DNA of 15,846 nt. Source: Spongospora subterranea. Its lineage: Eukaryota; Endomyxa; Phytomyxea; Plasmodiophorida; Plasmodiophoridae. This document shows, piece after piece, positions 1 to 13,100 of this stretch (positions are counted from its first letter, which is position 1; every line of letters starts with the position of its first letter). The translations under genes and the position numbers were made by a program. Below the pieces are notes generated by a model. The model did not search any database. It saw nothing but the letters and a program-made list of their open reading frames with translations, and had not been told where the DNA came from. The DNA is taken from assembly GCA_900404475.1 (NCBI GenBank), contig OUQQ01000388.1, forward strand, positions 13,199-29,044, written 5' to 3'.

Positions 1-19
1 CATGTTCAAGCACGAATAC

Positions 20-1152
20 CAATTTCAAAAGATGCACAGTCTCCAGGGCGAATGTGAATTTTAGACGGGTCCAAGATCAGGAAAGGCAATGGTTCCTGAG
101 TCTGATCACTGAATCGCAACGTCAGTGATGCCGCCTTCAAGGAATTGTTCATCAGTTTGAACAAAGTAGAAGAAGTCTGACCCGAACGCAAGTTGCCTGA
201 AAAATCAAACGATTTTTTTGTAAGTGCGCAGCCATAGGAGTGGAGCTCGATAAATTGTTTTCTCACAAATGACTTGGTTGACAATGTTTTTCAAGTGACA
301 GAGCAAGAATTAGTGATGTAGCAGGAGGCAATTTGAGAAATAAAATTGAGTAAGAAATTTGAAATTAACCGGGGAAACCAAGAACGTTTAGAAATTGTCA
401 AAAAGAGTCGCTGGCAGTAACAGCAATCAAGCACTGAGGCAAGTTGATCCAATCCGCCGTTGAGCAACGAAGTCGCCATACCAACTGAAAGAACGGATGG
501 ACAGTTAATCAAATCGAAGCTGGGCGCAATCCCCTCTCCGAATACTGTTATGTCGACCTTGTAGAATCCGTTCACCTCGAGCTGAATCAGATCACGATAT
601 TTCGTGCATTGTTTCGGTGTGAATCGGATCTGCAGCATCAATGGGTTTCAATGATAATGATTCTGAATCAAGGCTTGCAAACGAAGACGCAACAAAAATG
701 TTACATACATCGTTGTGCCCAAATAAATTTCCGGGAAAATTCAAATTAGAAAGTCAAAACTTGAATTGCATATGTAAACGGGCCACCGGTGTAAGGAATT
801 ATCGCTATGTGGCTTCTCATAACAAGAAATCGCCACTATAGGCTGATTTGCATTGTTGTGTTCGAAAAAAAACGAATCGCTTTTCATTGAGCATGGACTA
901 CTATTGCGCAAACATATAGCACCATTGGTGAAACTAACACGGAACCAGAGAAAAATTGTTTTTGTGATGTGAAACACGGTTGGGACCTGTAATGACTGAG
1001 AATCTCCTGGCCCCAAAACCGATGACGATCCCAGAACTTCAAGATGCTTGGTCTTGAGGAACAATAGCTCGAGCGAAACGCTGTTGACTGGTTCTTGATT
1101 CGTTATCGTCAGCGTGCATGTATGGGCCGCACCTCCTTCTGCGAAAACAAAC
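20..1152 (-). other. HYDIN: HYDIN-like exons 41-43: last repeats in the window
   Basis: Exon 41 is 987-1152, exon 42 is 482-629 and exon 43 is 20-196. Exon 41 has FVFAEGGAAHTCTLTITNQE and HLEVLGSSSVLGPGD. Exon 42 has IRFTPKQCTKYRDLIQLEVN and GEGIAPSF. Exon 43 has LRSGQTSSTLFKLMNNSLKA, matching a HYDIN block with MNNSL, then HIRPGDCASFEI. Introns 41 and 42 are the long ones (357 and 285 nt). The right end of exon 43 is fixed by a TTTTCAG acceptor. Its left end is a proposed donor and cannot be checked, since the next exon lies outside the window. Confidence 0.84.
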
Positions 1153-4100
1153 CTAGAGAGATCGATGGCTTTAATTGAAATTCATCAGTTTTGAGATTAT
1201 ATCAAAGTCACTGAAGATATAGGCAAACCATTTACGATTTTTCAGATCAAAACACAAGAAAGCTGTTGCCAGGAAAATCAAATCTGGACGCTAATTTGTT
1301 TTACCGTTTCCCAAAGCTATGACTGCGAAAGCTAAAGTCAATGCTGGGTTTTCGTGCAACTGCCGACACAGCGAAACCGTAATGACGCACATTGGCAATT
1401 CGGCAACTTAATGGCAAAGCATCCAGAGAAAGTTCACGTCGAGAAGTAAACACGACCTCGCAAACATCTGCCATTGATCCCGGTCGAACTGTTCCCCGAA
1501 CAGGGTTTACGCTAACTGGCCCGCTGGCACCACCACCGCTGCCCACTTCCCATTCATATTCGAACGCGAACTTTCCTGAACTGTTGTTAGCCTACTAAAG
1601 TTGGAAAGAATGATCATAGAATCTATCTTTTCAACTTCAATGCATTCAGATTTTGGGTGCGTTTTGATGACTACTTACCGCTGTTGACGATTTTGACAAA
1701 TTTGGCACAGCGTTCGACAATGTGAACATCTCCAAAGGAAATAGGTGTAGAGCGATTACTGCGGTTTACGACTTGCCCATCCAGTTCAATTGCTTCATGT
1801 ATTGCGTATCCTTCGCCCTTGACGTTCAGAGAAACACGCTCGGTTTTGCGTTTGATGCGAAACCCGACGTTCAAGTTATAGCTGCGTTCTTGTCGGGGAA
1901 TAAACTGAAAGGAATAAAAATCAACAATTTTGACCAGTGCTGTAAATACTAGACGCTTATGGAACTTTACTGCGTAAAAAAAAGGTAACAGATTACCGTC
2001 AAAGTAATTGGGAAGCGAGATTCCGGTAGTACGACACCAGAATGAGGCTCGATCTTGATCGGTGGATTACCAACGCTGTCAAGTTCAACGTTGAAACTGA
2101 ACGGAATATGTTCGTTGCTGATTAGATAGACGGTTTCCATGGCCTTAGAACCCAGTAGGAGCTCCGAAAAATTCACGGAGGAACATGAGAGCGCAACATC
2201 AGGCTCGACAACGGTACCGACCAATAGAAACGGAACTGTAACACCCAACTCTGGAATGGAAAATATCCACCGCGATTCCTGACGACCCAGTTGTTATTCA
2301 ATGCAGTTAGAATTTTATGAGGTGAAACATTTCGTCACCGCAAATCCTCATACAGCTCAAACCTTCATCGGGGACATAAGACTGTTTTTACCTGCAGTTG
2401 TACATTATCGGGAATATACTCGAAAGCCATTTCGAAATGTTTGCCGGATTTGGCGGTGCCCTTAGAAGTGAGACAATGAAATGATGATGATACCACCTTT
2501 CCCTCGCGGTTCCATTCAAAGGACCATGGAGAAGCGGTTGGGTTGATAACATGGAATCTTCTTGTATTGCGAACCCGAGTCCCAAGAGATTTAAACTCGA
2601 TCACTTTCCATGTTCCTGCATCAGGTTTTGCACCTGCACACAAAGTATAAGGTCCACATTGAAAACAACAACTAAAATAACCGTCAATCGAAGATAGAAT
2701 TAAGGCGAACCTGGAATAGTTGAAGATCGCCTGCCGGCCGTGAGATAATCCGAGTTGATCAGATCAATATGGCAATTAGGCCTCTGCCCTTCACCAGCAA
2801 TATCGATCTGAATGCGTTCATTGATTTCCATGATAGTGCAGATCAGTTGACCCGTAAGCTGGGCAGCATCAAGTGGGCAGAACTGCACATTGAACCTCTC
2901 GTCTTGACTACCAGGAATGACACCATTTTTGGGACTAATTGTAAATGGAGAATCGTCTTCGCAGTCAAGGAATATAATCAGTCTAACGGTAACATACATA
3001 GCAAAAATTATACTGACCGTTAGGGAAAACAGTCCAAGAGTAAGTCAGTTTGGTGAGAGACTTATTCATGATTGGGAAAGTGAAAACACGGGTCTGATAC
3101 ATCATCGTCGGAGCGAAAAAAATGGGGTTTGTGTCGCATTCAAACACACATCGATCGCAAGTTACGTTGCAAGTGATCGTTTCCTGCAGTTTTTCTTCCC
3201 CAAGACTATGGGACGGTTCAGGAACCACTTGCGCGATCTCATTTCCGTCGGCGTTGTACGCAATCACTCTCATTGTGTCGTCCCAATCATCCTGGTCGGC
3301 TTCAAAAAGCGATATTGCCTGAATTTGGCAATAAAGGGGCTCTCCAACGTACTTCACGTTACGATCCGACTTGAATGTCACGAACATGACCTTTTCGCAA
3401 TGGGGGGCCAGATGCCCAACGCTTGGTGAAACAATAAAATGATTCGAAGAATGTGACTGCCATTGAAACCTGAAAAACCAGTTCCGTAAGCGCGAAAAAT
3501 GAAATTCGAGTCAAAACCATTTCTACCGATAATGCGAGCTTGAATGGTTAATCAAGGTGGTACACAGCTGCACAGGGACGTTAACATTTACGTCCCCCCA
3601 ATCAAGGGTGGAGGTTCGCTCATCAACAGCTACATCCTTTTGAAATGCGATGCCAGTCAAGTCGAAAACTGTTGATTCAAAAGAGTTTCTTAGGACAGAC
3701 ATCCGCAACTTTGCTCGGCGGTCTCCGAGTGCAACAGGTGCAAACGCAACACTCAGCACATTTTGACTCTGGGCTGCGATGGTCAACATTGTTCCGAGAC
3801 CTGAGAAACCGAAATCGCCCCCAGCATCGTCTAGATCGAAGCGGACGGTCGCCGCAACCAGACCATCGTTACGAACAGTTATGGATTTTGAGACTGGTGG
3901 ACGGCCAGAGAATACCCGCCCAAATTCGACTGCCACCGTGCCGGTGGATGTGCGGCCTAAATGCCACAGCATGTATAAGTTTTATGTCGCACCTTTTGGG
4001 TGTCACTGATGTTTGCAAGCATGATATCAAATGCAGGTCAAACGATTTGTGTGGATAACTGATGCGTTTTTCCGAAAAACCCAGTAACTTCACTAACCAC

Positions 4101-7100
4101 AAGGTTCAACAACGTTGACTGTTGGCAGTGTTCCTTCTCCTTGCAGATCAAACTGTAGAAAACACGAAGCGTTCCGATCGACATCGGCGCGGAAAACTGC
4201 AGAGTAAGTCTTGATTGATTGCGGCGCGAACGACACCTTGAAACGCAGATGGAATTACGATTCCTTGACATTGTTGGCGAGTGTCTTACCGTGACGTATC
4301 GATGTTCATGGTTTGGAATGGAGAGGGCAGCCGGTTGTACATCGAAAGCTCCATCGCAATCCTTTTCAATTTTAAAAGTTACTTCACATGCGATTTTTCC
4401 AGGATTAGTGATTTTCAATCGCTCTTTGACGATAGAATGCGCGTCAACAATGACAGGAGCAAACCTTCATGAGCCAAAACAATTCTTGATCAGAGGAAAG
4501 ATGTGCACGCCAGTGACAGAACCTGCATTCCTCACCTGAATAACTTAGAATCTAATACGAACACGTTCTTGTTCAATATCTGGGGCACGGAACGATAAAC
4601 GGCCTGCTCCTCGAATATGGAATCAAAGTCATTCACTACAATGGAGGAATTGCATGCTGTTTGCGACAATTATCAGCCATTGTACGGATCCCAATACAGT
4701 AAAATTTGACACCCTCGGCGGTAAGTTCAAGTTGTGATGGGGCCGTATCCACGTTCGACACCAAAATGCTGAGCAGCACTCGAAATAATCCTTCGGACGA
4801 CGCTTTGAAATCCACAGTCACTGTCCCGGAACAGCTCGGGTCAATTTCTCCATTGACAGTGGATATCTAGACTTCTGTTAGAACGTCAATTGAAATCAAT
4901 CTGTTGAAGTTGATTACAGTAAAAGAGTTAATGGACAACTTCGAAACGACCTCAGCGGAATTCTTGGACGTGGATGCGGCATCGACGACGTCATAGTGAA
5001 ACGGGAACTCGCCCACGTTAAGAATCTGAAACGACTTAGAGCGCTCCGATCCCACCTGAGTATAACTGTAAAGACGCGAGCGCTTCCAAATTTCGTAGGG
5101 AGAACCTGTATTGAACCAAAATGAATGGAACGCGCTGGTTGGACCCGGTATCGATTGTATTTGGAAGAACCGCTCAACCTAAGAGACACGAGAATAGATA
5201 AGATTATTGATGAAGACTTGATACAAATAAAATGCGAAAATAATTTGCTGAAAAAACGTGAAACCAAAAACACGATCTGGATCTATAGTAAAGTAGCAGC
5301 TATGATTACTACGTCGTAGCCTTTGATGGGTATTTCATTACGGCTTAAATCAATTTGCTGATGCGAAAGTCGGGATCGAGCCCCAATTCCAGGTGGGCAA
5401 AACTTGCTTTAGTGAGAATCACTGATCTTACCGAATAACGGTGCTCTCGATAATGGTCTTGCGAAACGACTCGATGAGTTCTACTTTAATGGACGGGATT
5501 GCCTTCATAACCGTCTCATCTTTGGTCAGGAACTTCAAACTGATCTTTGCTACGTTGGCCCCAGGTGTCAGTATGCCCGACATAGGAGCAATAGTCAGAT
5601 TTTGATCTAGCATTCGCTTCTGACGCATGCTTTTCCCTACTGTAGAGATCTGATAGGCAATATCGTACTTTCCTGAATGTTAAAGGTTCTTCGAGTCAAT
5701 ACAGATCTGGCCACATAAACAATAAACAGCAAATCGGTGACATCGAAAGTAAGAAAAAATTCAAGAGATCGAAAGGTTGCGATAGAGGTGCATTGTGATA
5801 TCTCTGCATATCCGAAAATAAAAACTTTCAGGTAACATTTGCCTACCGTTATTGGAAAGGGAGAAGAATCTCTCTGAAGTATCTCCGACTCTGGTTCTAC
5901 CAAAATCAATAATGCCATCATCGCATTGCTCAACCTGTCATAAATATATCACATATAGAAAACGATTTTGAGTGCCAGAGATTTGTCTGATAAGGTTAAT
6001 TATGGTTTTTGATTGATTCCTACATTGGCATTCACACCAAACGCCTCAGCCGTTATTCTGATTGAACGAGAATCAACGTCCCGGCCGACTGCGTCGCGAA
6101 CCAGCAGATCGACGGTCCAGTCAACCAGGATTTCTTCGCTGGAGGAAAATAAGATTGCAACGCTGATTGTCGCATTGGGTTGCAGCATTCCAGCTCGGGG
6201 ATGCATCTTTACTTGCGTTGGCCAAGTCGGCAACTTCGACTAACATGAAAACCATCAATTATTCGAAAACGGCAAAAACTATGCAGATTTCTCACTCACA
6301 GATATTTCCCAGTGTAAGGGGACCAATGATGCATTGTTGAATGTCAAAGAGCGGCTATCTTGGTTGCCAACCAGTAGACGATCGAATGATACCAGATGCG
6401 AAGGTCCAGCACCAGCACCGTCGATATTCAGGTTTGGTCGCGCGCCAGTACACTGCACAACGAATGTGATCTCACGTGCATTGTGATCAAGCTTGATGCG
6501 GAGCTTGCGTTGATGAACACCGAGAACGCTGGGGGTTGCCCACACCTAAGTACTTGATTACGTATCTTCAGATGATATTGTCATCACTGTTCATTTACTT
6601 TGATTAGGCCGACGTCATTAACGGGAATTTCCAAAGACGTTGGCTCGAATTTGAAGTTGGTGTTAGACGAACCGCCTTCTGGAATGGGCTCTTCCCAGGA
6701 GATCGCTACACAGGCGGGAAAAAGACCCACATTAGAAAGGCGGAAAACCTCTGGGGATACATCGTCGCCTAGCAGGACGGGGCCGAAATCGAAAATTTGC
6801 CTATCGGTGAGGAAAACGCGTTGAACCGGAGATCGCCCAGGTTTCGTGGTCGATGTTTTAGCACGATGAAGGAAAACTGAGCGGGGATCTGTTGATATAT
6901 CAGGGATGGCAGTCGTTCCTGAACAAGAAATTGAATATTGTTGTGAGCGATCTCCCACAACTTCGAAGGTCAGATCAGATTTAAATTGGCCTTCGTTTTC
7001 GCTGCAAAATACGACACCTAAATCGATAGATGAGTTCGCTGGTAGTACCCATCGATATGGAGCTTCGTTCGCAAAACGAAATTTAGCCCTATGCAGACAG

Positions 7101-10100
7101 AGGGATACATAAAAAAATTAGCACAGCAGAAAGTTGAAGTTTACGGAATGGGTGATGTGGGTTTGGTGCGCGAGGGTGGACGATGGACAATCTCGTAGAG
7201 ATGTGGGGGAGGAATTCGCGCAGCCACAATTGCCGCCTCTTCGCGATTGAGGTGATTATTGACGGCATCGACACCAAAAGATATAAGATCGTCATTAGAG
7301 ATCATCGTATCAAATATCAGCATCTGCCGGTCCAAATTGATTCGAGTTTCCATGTCGGCGTCAACATCCACTTTGAACATGGAATTAAACGGATCTGGAG
7401 CACCAAACGAAATGCAATACGTTCGAATAGGCCGCAATCCGGCAGATGGCATGGAGCGTTCCATCAAATTCGATATAACGAAAGCTCCTGCTTTGTTACC
7501 TTCAATTGCGACTTTGCATCTGGTGTTTTCAAACATGATACCCCCAATGGTAGATGCTTTATCGGGAGATAATATAGCATCATCTCGTCGATAGCAGTAA
7601 TCATCTACAAGTTTATCGAGAAGATCGTTGGAGAGGTAGACGGGTTCACCGGACGCCATGGCGTCCTGGACTGCGATTGACAAAGTAAAACTGCTCGGGA
7701 CACCGTCAAGTTTCTTTTTCTTTTTTTCAGCGACAACTAGCTTGGTATCCAAAGTAGCATTGGCATAGTGTTCAACGATGCGGTCCAGATCCAATACAAG
7801 GAGGTTAAAATTTTCAGTGAGGGACTCTGTTAATCCGCCTGTGCCACAAGATGGTGGAGACCCTAACAACACTATCTGCTTCCATTGGGCTATGGGTGCG
7901 GCAGTCTCTTTTTCTAAAACCTTAGAAGCTTCAGCTGAGCCTATAAAGTCGCTGATCCGAGCTCCAGCTCGTCTTGGTTCAATTAGAAAGACCCCGTGCT
8001 CATCAAATTGCCCTTTTTCCCTTATCAACGCCTAACAAGAAACACCCTATCAGGCACATTCAACAATATGAAACTGATCGCACCTCTTCCGTCAGAAAAA
8101 TCTCGTCAAATTCAACATTGAAAAACTCGAGATCATGATCAGTATCATTGAAGACACAAATTTTGGACAGAGTTGACATTTGGCCAGGAAGGACGGGATG
8201 TACCACAATGGTATCCGGTTCAAACCGGAGGCGTAGAAAACGTCCTCGTCCCCTTAGAGAAAGCGCTATATCACTCTTCGGATTGTGTGACACTTTTACA
8301 GGTAAACGAATGGACAGTTCGTGAATGTCAAATGGCGTCATTGAAACCGACACATCGATGTGAGACCCGGGCTGCAATAAACAGGATTTGGGAGTGATCG
8401 AGAACGACTTTCCCAATGTGGTTGTTGTGAAACTCCTAAACATATCATATTGAGTGAAAACACGAAACTTGGCCAGATGCCAAACATCAAAATAATAAAA
8501 GTAATCATTATTATATTTACCAAAACCACAACGAAATCTAGAGTTCTACAGAAGATAAGTTGGAACACCGGCGGACAGTGTTGGTACAACTGTGTTTAGT
8601 CAAACCATTCGGAGGCGACAGGAGTGGGGTTCACGATTCGAAAAAAATGAACAGAACGACGACCAATCACCACGTCGCCAAAATCGATGCAGCTGCTGGA
8701 GAGTGCAATATCGGGTACCGTGACGTTGGCGTTGACTTGAATCCGGCATGTCGATCCAACTCCTAAACACATGTCGACAACAGCGCTGACGTCACCGACC
8801 GCCTCCGTTTTTTTATTGGGAGCATGATACGAGATCGTAAATTTCATGGATTGCCCCGGGGGGAAGTCTATTACTTTCATGGGATCGATGCGGAATGGCG
8901 CTGACCCAAGTTCCTGCTTATCGACCTCAATCGTAATGGGGACATCACCACAGTTCGAGAATTCGAATGAACATTTTCGTGTTGTGCCCCGGACTATATA
9001 ACCAAAATCGCAAACATATGTCGACAGCGGAGCGTTGACGATCATGCTGTTAACGGGAATCAAAGAGTCTAAAGTAACTGGGTGATCTTGCGCATTCAGC
9101 AAGGAGATCAGCTGATCGCGAAGAGGTATTTGCGAAAGAGTTGTAGTGGGGAAGGACGTTGTGGCCAGAGAGCAGATTCCCGACCCCGTTACAGTAATTT
9201 TTCTTGGAAGAAAGTATCCTACGAACAAGTCGAAATACGCTTCGACAAGGGATGGGCGACGGGCAATAAATTTGATGCGAAACCGTTGTTGCGACCCAGA
9301 AGCAACCTAAATTCGAAAATCAGTTCTTGGTTAACATGACGAGGGGTAGAAAAAGTTTTTTGCGCCGAAACAGCCACGAATACACATTCATAGGATGGTG
9401 CCGTTTGATTGTAGTTGTAGAATGTGCAATTGCAGGTTCCAAAATCTTGAAAAATCAAACATGGTGTGCTACTAGGCCAACGCCATCTGATGACTCATTT
9501 TGCAAAGCTTACTTGTATCCTAGATGGTTTTACAAGAAGGTTGTTAGTAAAGTTGGTCGGAATGGCGATTCGAACATCGATGGACACCCGTCCGGTATTG
9601 TGGAGAAAAAGTTCACGCTCATGAACCGAAAAGTATTCAATAGCACCAAAATCGATTCGGTCATCAACGCAATCAATCTTATAAGCCACCATTGATGCAT
9701 CTCCTGTAATTTGAATAACGTATTCTGGGCCGCCATGAACGTCGCAAATCGCGGTACATCCGGCCGAAATATTGGAGTGGCCAAAGAAGCTGACGTTGAA
9801 ATGTTGCGTTTCGCCCGGTGGTACAATGCCGCGAATTGGATGGATATCAAAGACTGCCAGTAAACTGTATCAATAAACCATGCAACATATACAATGAAAG
9901 AAAAAACCACATAGGCGATATAAACTGAGATGAAACGATACCTTCATTGGTAGGGAACAAGGGTTCTTCTAATTTTTTCCTGATTTTTGACGCAGTTTCA
10001 TCACGATCGTGCTCCTTCAGATACGACCACGCAAAAGCAGCAGCAGTCGATGTATTGTTGGTAGCACTAATGGTTTGTTTGACCAGAGTATTGTTTAAAA

Positions 10101-13100
10101 CGGGCCCAAATCTGTAGGTAAAAGTTATTCAGCTTGTAAAGATAAAAATCGGACACTGAATACGTTAGTAAATTTGTTGAGAAGACAAGATTCGGATAGT
10201 CGATATGCGCAAACAATGCGATTTTATCGCGGGTTGGGTGATTGAAATAAGATAGAACCAGCTGCCCATTGATGGTCTCGCTGACATTTGTTTCAGACAC
10301 CGTCATGTTGAAAGTCACTTCGATAGAGGTTCGCTCTCCAGGATTCAATGTCACTTCCAGCCTATCGACTGTGAACGGGTTTTTTACTCCAACTACAAAA
10401 GAAACCGGTAATGGGGTGAGATTCCTGAGCCTGGTCGATCTGGATATAGCTCGAGCCTGCTAAATGTTTTAGCGAAACTGAATCTCATAGAGATCAAGAC
10501 ATTACTGGAATTTCAGGATCGTATCGATAGCTAAAGTGCATTGACTCTAAAGAGAATTCGACTTTTGGATCGATAAAATTGCCACTGATCAAGGAATGAT
10601 AGATATCAACGGGATCTTTGTTGCCATGAATTAACGTAGAGCATGTCCATATTTCCTGTACGACAGCAGGTGCAGTACATTTGCCTTCTATGGTGAAGAT
10701 TTGCGACGATCCGGGCTGGATGACAACTTTTGCAGGGCTGATTTTGAAAACCCCTTGACCTTCGTCGCAGATCCAAGAGAGTGTTTGGGAACGTACTCCT
10801 TGATTATCCAGGCGAAAGGGGACCCTATAAAACGATGTTGAGCAGATAGAATGTCATCATCAATAATGGCATATACACAATTGATTGAACAAGAAAACTG
10901 AGAAGCCAAAGTGGCATAAAACGGGCATAGTTTAATCACATAAATCTATATTTGGGAGAAGTAATGGATGTGAAATCGTATCGTTATAAGTATTGTCAAT
11001 AATGATAAGAAACGTAATGTAACGATAACATTTGGAGGATAGTGCGGGATGAGTAACTAACGTAGCAGTCTGTACAGTCATTGTATGTGAGATATCAATC
11101 ATATCCATATTGATCGGGGATGTGATTGTACTCCCAACACCCATAGCTCGACATTGGATCTGAATATGATCGCCTTCCTGAATCAAACAAATTTGCGACC
11201 GCGCGCCGCACCAACCGGGAAAGCTTACCTCGACTAATACGTGGACCGTATCTCTGAACATGACGCTGTCATCGCAAACTAGGCGAACTGACATCTCGAT
11301 CTGAAAAAAAACGAATCAGAGTATGCATCAGACAAGCTCTTTCTACAAATACTTGTTCACCAGGTTGTACAACGCCTTCTCTTGGACTGACGACGAAATT
11401 TGACAAACGATGCGCGGCGAACGCCACGAATCGCGCTTCGATGGGCGTGTCATTACGAAGCTTAAACCCTAGAGTGGTTGGCTGCAAAACGGGGGTATCG
11501 TGCCAATCGAGAAACTGCCTAGATATCAAGACACTATTATAAAAGGTGATATTGTTGGTTCAAAACATACTACACTATCCATGCCCATTAGGCTGAAACA
11601 AACTGTTAACCCCACGTCCAACTCATTTAGTTACGGTAGTAAGAACTCCAAATGACAATATTCAGACACGAAACATATTGTATCTTTCACTAAATAATTA
11701 CAATACTTGGAGGATAACAGTCGAGAGCCGATTCCTACAGCCGTTACGGAAATTTGAGTCGGCATCGCTGTTGAGCCAATCATTCTAATGTAGATTTGCA
11801 CTTCAATATCACCTGAGCGCCCATTCAGAAAACAATTATCGGAAAGCAATTACATGACCTAGAGATTCAGATGTGAACTCAATCTTTAGAGGGTAGGTTG
11901 ACCGAGGCAAAATTGTTCCAGTACTATTAAGGAAGCGAACTCGAGCAGATCCAGCGCGAACGACCTGGTTTTGAAGCACGACTTCAAACATGACAGGTAG
12001 ATCATTGGAATTTGAAATTTCTAGGGCTTGCTCGTATGGAAACCTAAAACATTTGCCCAGATCAGCAACAACAGTTGAACCATCCCATTCCTAAATCTGA
12101 ACAAATTGGATATTGGGCAAAACATTGGCTAACAACAAAAATACCAACAAAATTGCAGGTTAATTTGTCGGTAAACTACCGAATGAAACAGCTGCCAAAG
12201 GATAACGACTCTTTGGCGAACGACACTTCCGGTACTTCGCATATCGCCTTGATCGGGATGGAAATGATATTTTGACCAACTCCTAGACCCAACAAACATA
12301 AATGGTGTTGGTGCGTGACAAAAAAGTTTAAACAACCTTCAATGTCGATAGCGATATTATGGCTGGCGTAATCGTGAATAGTCTCACTACATAGGTCGAT
12401 ATTGACAACACTGAGGGCGTGTGGCAATATGGCCACGACCGATGGACTGATATCAATCTGCAAAGGACATATCTGTTTTAGGAACACTCGAATGGGTGAT
12501 AAAAATGGTTCACATGAAATACTGTTTGTTCACCGAAACATTTTTTCTGTTGGTGAATAATGAAGAAACCTATGGTGTTGTCTGACCTCTCGGCGATGAA
12601 ATTTGCCATCCTGTGGGCATCGTAAGTTGAAGCGGATGGGAATATCACTGGTGTTATTGATGGTCATCTGTCGTGTATTGATGAATCCAAATGAGACACG
12701 CCCAAAGTCCAAACGAGCCACGTCGACCACGAATGTCGGAGCGATCGCTTCTCCCGACATGACGATCGTGATTGGTGACACCGAACCTCTCAACTCCCAT
12801 GTTAGAACCTAAAATCAAAGAATTTTAGCCATCACGACAGTTTTAATCTCTAACGGCCTTCAATTGAGTATCTGGAATGTCTAAAGCAGATTTTGGCATT
12901 GTAGCAACCTCCGAACCTGGGTGTAAACTTAACGGACCAGTACAAGTGATATTGTCATAGCAGGCATCGAAAATAATGAACAGATTTGGTCTCTATTTTT
13001 CATGACCGCAAAAGGCCAACACGCAGTTGCAAATCAAAAAAACAAATGTTGCTCGATCAAGTGTGCGATCCAACCTCATGAAACTGCCCCATTAAGGTAG

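Noticed and set aside
6..284. TGA at 6-8 as the true C-terminus
   Set aside because: The repeat is cut before its last strand, and several hundred residues of the HYDIN C-terminus would be missing. A phase-1 donor at 19-18 is the better reading.
2917..3429. 170-codon plus-strand ORF
   Set aside because: It lies antisense to exons 35 and 36, which have clear HYDIN similarity, and has no features of its own.
5281..5360. Possible small exon reading EIPIKGYD between exons 27 and 28
   Set aside because: It resembles a HYDIN segment by eye, but no donor or acceptor combination keeps the frame into exon 28. Direct joining of exons 27 and 28 in phase 2 restores the expected spacing.
7709..7731. Plus-strand pyrimidine tract ending in CAG, like a 3' splice site
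   Set aside because: It is the antisense of the Lys run and following codons in exon 22. No plus-strand exon is associated with it.
12809..13074. About 40-codon minus-strand open frame in intron 7 with a PLSLHPGSEV turn
   Set aside because: It looks like a repeat turn, but exon 7 (GQFHE) and exon 8 (VLTWELRGS) already join with the spacing seen in animals, so there is no room for it.
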